Positions 17,001-21,426 of a stretch of DNA of 21,426 bases are shown here, piece by piece. Below the pieces are notes generated by a model, which searched no databases, had not been told where the DNA came from, and was given only the letters and a program-made list of their open reading frames with translations. This DNA is from Hymenopellis radicata (Eukaryota > Basidiomycota > Agaricomycetes > Agaricales > Physalacriaceae): contig JADNRX010000817.1 of the NCBI GenBank assembly GCA_015501595.1, forward strand, positions 1 to 21,426. The letters are read 5' to 3'. The position numbers and the translations under genes were made by a program. Each line of letters begins with the position of its first letter. The first letter of the stretch is position 1.

Positions 17001-18110
17001 TAGAGACCTCAACGAGTAATACTCGGATCAGACCCGCGATCCGCGAGCCGAGTACTCGAGGCTGAAAGAGCCTACTCGTGATCCGCAAACGACTCGACCC
17101 GCGTTGACTCGCGAGTCAAACGAGTCGAGTACTCGCGAGGTTGGCGGGTACTCGCACGCGATCCGGGTCGTCGACGGATCTCGCGGATCAGCCCCCTCAA
17201 ACACACCCAAAGTTCATTCATGCCTGGTGAGCATCCCCGGGCAATGGCACGGGGACACTCAGCCGTGCATGAGTACGGACTGAGGGTGGTAGTGGTGGGG
17301 GTGATGGGGTGATAGAGGGAGTGATGGTGGTGCAGTGGTGGTATGGTGGTGGTGGTGAGATGGTGGGATGGCAGTTGATGAAGAAAAAGGAAAAGAAACT
17401 CACCCAACATTGTTCTTGACTCGACTCGCCATCCCGCCGCCACCACCATCGCCGCGTCATCTTGTCGTTGGTGTTGTCAACGACGCGTCCACGACAAACA
17501 CGTCGTTGATCTCCTCGTCCGCTCATCCGCGTCGTCCAGCGTCGTCGTAATGATGGCGTCCAGTGTCCGTCGTCCAGTCGTCGTTGTCGTGTATCCTCTG
17601 CTGCTGCTGTCTTTGCGACAGCAGCAGCGGGCCCGGCACAAAGCCAAGACCCAAATCCACCACCCGGCATGCAGCCATGGTGGAAGAAAACACCCCAAAG
17701 GCCGCCTGACAGTCGTCAGAGCGGCAGAGGCGACAATCGTCGCACTCTGGGTGCTGGTAGTGGTGGTCAGGAGCGAAGAAAACGACCTGATCGCACGCTT
17801 ACGCGGCCTGTCGGCATTTGCCGGATCGTGAGAATTCGCGAGAAATTCACGCGAACGACTCATTTGGGCCACGCAAGGGCCCGTTTAACTTACAAAAAAT
17901 TTGTAAATTTACCTTAAATATATATCTACATAATTGCAAGTCAGACCGAGTACTCGCGGCAAGTACTCGTGCCTCCAAGGCCGTACTCGCGACCCGTATG
18001 TGATCCGACTCGTTATCGATCCGCGGATCAAACGAGTCGGATCACCGAGACCCCCGACCGGATCAAGTACTCGAGTTTCCTTGTGATCCGGAAACTCGTT
18101 GAGGTCTCTA
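17001..18110. mobile_element. non-autonomous hAT-type element, family A copy 2 (hAT-A2)
   Basis: This 1110-bp element carries the same perfect 17-bp TAGAGACCTCAACGAGT inverted repeats as hAT-A1, with a different 8-bp TSD, TGATCATT (16993-17000, 18111-18118), showing independent insertion. The interior is collinear with hAT-A1: core palindrome near 17236, GGT-rich tract 17284-17368, CTG hairpin 17598-17628, and a CATTTGGGCCACG block near 17862. No transposase. It lies about 115 bp beyond the 3' end of U2. Confidence 0.92.
17598..17628. repeat. CTG/CAG hairpin with inverted TTTGC loop in hAT-A2
   Basis: Arms CTGCTGCTGCTGTC (17598-17611) and GACAGCAGCAGC (17617-17628) flank TTTGC, the reverse complement of the GCAAA loop in hAT-A1. 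The left arm has one extra CTG. Confidence 0.85.
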
Positions 18111-18207
18111 TGATCATTCCAGGCCCCAGTAATTTGTGGATCAGAAGACTGCTTATCATAGACGATAATACTGTTCTCCTGTTTAAAGCAGGACTTCTCA
18201 GAAACAC

Positions 18208-18243
18208 TGTACAATCTTTGTATACCTTCACAAAGATTGTACA
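18208..18243. repeat. 14-bp perfect hairpin
   Basis: TGTACAATCTTTGT (18208-18221), an 8-nt loop, then its exact complement (18230-18243). It is in the 213-bp spacer between hAT-A2 and the long-TIR element. I see no gene in this spacer. It could be a very short foldback element or a structured RNA; there is no T-run that would suggest a terminator. Confidence 0.6.
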
Positions 18244-18355
18244 CGTCCTTCAACAAGGTCTCTCTTTCCCCTCTTCTCCGTCGTTTGCTCCGAACAACAC
18301 GTCCAACATCTATACGAACTGCCACGTCTGTCACGGGTGGCATTCCGGTGGAAAG

Positions 18356-18628
18356 TGTTGGAAAACACGCGACGCGGCGGGTGTCGATGCGCGCGCTAGT
18401 CAGCGGAACGGGCACGCTTGCTGAGCACACAGTGCATTGGCTCTAAAGCAAACGAGTGAAGAATACATCCTGAAGTACCTACTTAAATACGAGAACATAC
18501 AGCTAAGAATAGTACATAGGATGAGTAAGCCAAGGAGGTGGCGCGTAGATCCTATGGAGAAGACACGTCGCGACCATATGGACGTGTGAGCATGCTCGAG
18601 CACACGAGCACTTCAATATATTCCAACA
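18356..18628. mobile_element. solo LTR, probably Ty1/copia type
   Basis: This 273-bp sequence begins TGTTGGAA and ends TTCCAACA, an 8-bp terminal inversion typical of copia LTRs, and is flanked by the 5-bp duplication GAAAG (18351-18355, 18629-18633). Removing it restores a continuous left terminal repeat of the surrounding transposon. There is no internal domain, so it is a recombination remnant. Orientation is unresolved. Confidence 0.82.
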
Positions 18629-18671
18629 GAAAGTTTTAAAACTTTCCGGACTGGAAAGTTTAATGGAAAGT

Positions 18672-19300
18672 CGCACCTTGAACACATTGCGGACCGGTCT
18701 AGGCCATTGACTTATGGAGAGGACTAAGCCCATGCCTTGTGCACTTATCTACAATTCATGTACTTACTACTTACCACAACTCATTTACATCGACTACAGA
18801 GAAAGCGCTCCAGGCAACAAATGGAAGTCCGTTGAACCGAAGATGCTAATCGCCGGTACGAAGCCAAGCGACAGCTTACGGGCGAAATGCACTTCCAGAC
18901 AAAGGCAAGATGGTGAAGAAGACGGGAGGACAACGTCGGACCGACTAATCAACAGAGGTTCTATATGGAGGACAATGGCGTTTGGAACAAGTAGCGAGGA
19001 AATGAGAGCGCACGGAGCAACGTACAGTACGTTAGAGTTGGAGTGCAGATAATGTTAGTACTAGCGGATGGCAACAAGTCCATCAATCAAGTCTATGGAG
19101 GTGTAGCTGTGTAGCAGCACATTGTCGTAGGAGGAAAAGGCAAGACAAAGTTTAAACTACTCCTTGCCCTATTGGTCGCTTACTCGATTGCCTCAGATAC
19201 ACGTCTTGCGCCGCCGTGCGGGTCGTGCCAAGGCTTGCGGATCGTAAGTAATTGGTTGTTATCTAGAAGACTATGACTTACCAAACTATTCTCCGTATAC
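18672..19300. other. interior of the long-TIR element, no gene supported
   Basis: A 112-codon plus frame (18714-19052) reads a sequence with no recognised domain and no supporting splice structure. I see no transposase motif, RNA gene or strong repeat here. Confidence 0.4.
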
Positions 19301-19334
19301 AGAAACGGGACGTCTGCGACCTCGTCATGGATAC

Positions 19335-20302
19335 CTGTTGCCACTGAGGCCGCTGAGTCCCATCATGATCTCGGGGGCTTGACAGCGCAAGGCACCATCT
19401 GAAAGAACATGAACACTCGTTATGTGCTGGAGCAAACAGATACGTACGAGGCGGGGGTGTTCCACTAAGTCTGACCACTTCAGACTTCGTTTCGCTTTGA
19501 TCGAAGTCGGTAATGACACAGCGAAACTCATCATCAACAAGCGCATTTGAAGCCTACATGGTTTTTTGAGAACATGAAGAGATGTGAATGAACAACAATA
19601 CCTTGAGATCACCATGCAGAACGCCCTTGCTGCGAAGGTACTGCATGCCTTTGGCGATCTCATACATGAACTTGAGGAGATCTAGGCCTTTGGTATGCGC
19701 TTCCGCTCCCATTGCCAAATTCCAAACGTTACGGACGAAGAGGTTTTGGGGTGTCGTCTCTGCGAGTACCCTGACGGATGTCGTTGAAAGTAGGAAGAAT
19801 GTCTGAGTCGTCAGGTCGGCCAGGAATACTAATAGTGATACTGGAAGACGAAGACTGGGGTACAGTGAAGTCTAGTGTATGAAGTGCCTTGGACGCCGTC
19901 GGAGGGAGCGATGCATAGTAGGCGGGTGGGGACGGAGACTGAAGCGATATGTGTGAGCTCGGCGGGGGAAGACCTTGCTGGATACGAGGAGTAAGTGATC
20001 CCGGACGATCACTTTGGCGTATACCTGATAATCCTAACGTGTTATTGTCCAATTGCGTCGAGATGCTTGCAGAAAGAAGCGGCCTTGGCGACGCGCTAAA
20101 AGGCGTTTGACTTTGGCGTTACGCGTCGATAGAGGATACACACCTTTTTACAGTCCCATCCTTCTAGCTGATCGGCGGATCGTATGCTTCTTGGTCGTGT
20201 CCCGCCAGGGGCACATACGAGACTCGCTGCTTCACCAGTGCTCTCGACGACTAGGGCGATGCTCACGTTTCGCACTGCCGGAGAAAAGGTGAAGCGAGCC
20301 AT
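19335..20302 (-). pseudogene. truncated TKL-like protein kinase gene
   Basis: Exon 1 runs 20302-20142 (53 codons), then a 46-bp intron (20141-20096), then exon 2 with a Pro/Ser-rich region (..QQGLPPPSSH..). Near 19745 the frame shifts by one base in CCCCAAAACC and the kinase part follows: YEIAKGMQYL, then catalytic loop HGDLK (intron 19601-19554) ASN, then DFD where DFG is expected, then SGTPPPH (intron 19447-19399), then the APE motif in CQAPEIM. Introns of 48-49 bp with GTATTG and GTACGT donors keep phase. The catalytic Asp, Asn and first metal-binding Asp remain. There is no glycine loop or VAIK lysine, and nothing like the C-lobe after APE. So it retains only the middle of a TKL-type Ser/Thr kinase and cannot be active as read. 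It lies inside the inverted-repeat element, and a MITE sits 50 bp upstream of its ATG. Confidence 0.7.
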
Positions 20303-20352
20303 TGAGGTGACGGTCGTGCAGATGGACGTCGGTGGTGGCAGTGCATCGTTTA

Positions 20353-20726
20353 CTGTACTATTACTACCATAAGTTCACGTCACAGGTCACGAGGCCTCAT
20401 GATGCGAACCTAATTGTAGTTGGTCACTAGATCACAAGACTCTGTGAACATATCTAAAATCGGTCACAAATCTGACTAGATCTAAATTTTGCTTCTTTAG
20501 CCCAATTTTAGTAGTTTTTTTCTTCTATTTTACTCTATTTATGATAAAAATTGTCTATTTCTGCTTATCTTTATAAGTAAAATTAAGCTAAAAAAGCAAA
20601 AAGTTAAAAATCTCAATGAACATAATTTTTTTAGGTTACACACTTTTGGCCAGTATGAACATGCTACTTAACATGTTCATGAGGTCACAGGTCACAACCC
20701 ATGAACCTATGGTAGTAATAGTACAG
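20353..20726. mobile_element. TA-flanked MITE 3 (CTGTA family), AT-rich centre
   Basis: This 374-bp element lies between TA at 20351-20352 and 20727-20728. Its terminal inverted repeats begin CTGTACTATTACTACCATA (one difference in about 25 bp). A GTCACAGGTCAC motif lies inside both ends (near 20380 and 20685), as in MITE 1. The AT-rich centre holds an inverted repeat of about 25 bp (near 20485 and 20580, TTTTGCTT.TTTAGC). It is non-coding and positioned as a 5' insertion to the kinase pseudogene. Confidence 0.82.
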
Positions 20727-20905
20727 TATTTAGATTTAATTTCACGTCTTACTGTTGGAAATCAAATAAGGTACTATTTAAATCGAATATTAATCTCCCC
20801 GATGAGGAAACTCTACGCTATTGGGACCGACGAGGCTGAAACACTTTCCACGAAACTTTCCAGTCCGGAAAGTTTTTAAAACTTTCCACCGGAATGCCAC
20901 CCGTG

Positions 20906-21230
20906 TGTGCGCCACGCCAGTAGACGCGCCCGATGTGAGGTTAGCAATGTCTGTCTACGCAGGCGAGGAAGGCAGGGATTCGGGAGGCGGGTTTGTATGT
21001 TTCACGCTACTTCCTAGAAAGGAGACAGTTTACAAAAGGTCAACGTTAATCTTCGGCATTCGCGCCGACACGAACAAAAGTGACGTAACCGCTTTGTACT
21101 CCCGATGTCCCGTGATCGACAATGGGGTATGCAAACAAGACCAACGTTTCATTCTTGGCCACCGACACTCTCAAAGTCTATGTTATTTCCGACATATCTC
21201 AATACTTGACCGCCACCTTTCCCTAATACA
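20906..21230. other. spacer upstream of the right-edge gene
   Basis: An open plus frame from ATG 20947 to 21270 has no recognised domain, and no splice joins it in frame to the next exon. I treat the stretch as promoter or upstream sequence of the gene starting at 21231. It contains a possible short GTATGT..CTAG intron near 20995-21016. Confidence 0.3.
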
Positions 21231-21426
21231 ATGGTGCGTTTTACTTGACTCTTCTGTTCAAATTTGTTGACTGTCTTTCAGGAAAACTATGGGCGAAACC
21301 GGGATTCTATAGCAGACATACAAGAAAACCTTGAAACCGTATTCAGCGAACACCCGTCGGTGACCCGCAATGCGGATGGCGACGACTGCGTGCCCGTCGA
21401 GGTACTCCCCGAGATATTTCGCGCTT
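21231..21426 (+). CDS. 5' part of a gene of unknown function, runs off the window
   Basis: An exon from 21282 to the window end reads 48 codons (ENYGRNRDSIADIQ.., later ..VPVEVLPEIFRA) with good protein character. It is preceded by a clear 48-bp intron (21234-21281; donor GTGCGT, branch-like TTGAC, acceptor TTTCAG). The three bases before the donor are ATG, in phase, so the first coding exon may be only the start codon; the alternative is an upstream exon in another phase. The product is acidic at the start; no domain recognised. It lies outside the long-TIR element and is probably a host gene. Confidence 0.5.

Larger units (their letters stand above)
18332..20905. mobile_element. transposon with about 62-bp terminal inverted repeats, family uncertain, enclosing a kinase pseudogene
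   Basis: The left end CACGGGTGGCATTCCGGTGG.. (18332-18355, resuming at 18634-18671 after a solo LTR) and the right end (20843-20905) are inverted repeats of about 62 bp with a few differences. The terminal 24 bp are identical. Each end contains several GGAAAGT/ACTTTCC motifs. The only candidate TSD is 3 bp, TGT, on both sides; three bases can match by chance. CAC termini with 3-bp duplications recall CACTA-type elements, but this is not secure. Without the solo LTR it is about 2.3 kb. No transposase is visible. The kinase fragment on its minus strand may be a captured host gene. Confidence 0.65.

Noticed and set aside
18318..18366. Zinc-knuckle-like peptide CHVCHGWHSGGKC suggesting a copia gag
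   Set aside because: The peptide is encoded across a transposon terminal repeat and the start of the solo LTR, so the match is accidental. Spacing is also one residue short.
18714..19052. 112-codon plus frame inside the long-TIR element as a transposase fragment
   Set aside because: No DDE/D motif, no zinc finger and no continuation by splicing that I could find.

Overview
The window looks like repeat-rich nuclear DNA of a basidiomycete fungus, probably Agaricomycotes. The clues are very short introns (46-64 bp) with GT..AG ends and CTGAC/CTAAC-type branch sites, a chromodomain Ty3/gypsy element, a TKL-type kinase fragment with an HGDLK loop, and a recognisable U2 spliceosomal RNA gene. Nothing fixes the genus. 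Most of the window is mobile DNA, and nearly all insertions can be delimited by terminal repeats and target-site duplications (TSDs).

Layout. 1-3500: a multi-exon gene of unknown function (about 558-3495, +) with a TA-flanked MITE in intron 2 and a 1.1-kb hAT-type non-autonomous element (hAT-A1, 1510-2604) in a coding exon. 3600-5900: a decayed minus-strand gene split by a small MITE (3949-5590), itself split by hAT-B (4385-5568). 5984-6228: a second TA-flanked MITE. 6264-16584: a complete Ty3/gypsy chromovirus on the minus strand (214-bp LTRs, TSD AAACA), with gag-protease and pol frames, interrupted by hAT-C (10803-12103). 16675-16885: TATA box and U2 snRNA gene (+), with the retrotransposon in its upstream region. 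17001-18110: hAT-A2, sister of A1. 18332-20905: an element with about 62-bp terminal inverted repeats, whose left repeat is split by a 273-bp solo LTR; it encloses a broken kinase gene and a third TA-flanked MITE. 21231-21426: start of another gene running off the window.

Main message. The four hAT-type elements fall into three families with different ends, but share internal core blocks. Their subterminal repeats use related hexamers, TACTCG, TACCCG and TACTTG. This looks like one modular lineage of non-autonomous transposons whose ends, the expected transposase-recognition regions, have diversified around a conserved interior. A second small lineage consists of three TA-flanked MITEs ending in CTGTA, each in or beside a gene. 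Nested insertions give relative ages: gypsy before hAT-C, the small MITE before hAT-B, the long-TIR element before its solo LTR.

All calls come from reading the sequence; no database search or structure prediction was run. Exon models are manual and are most uncertain for the two broken genes.
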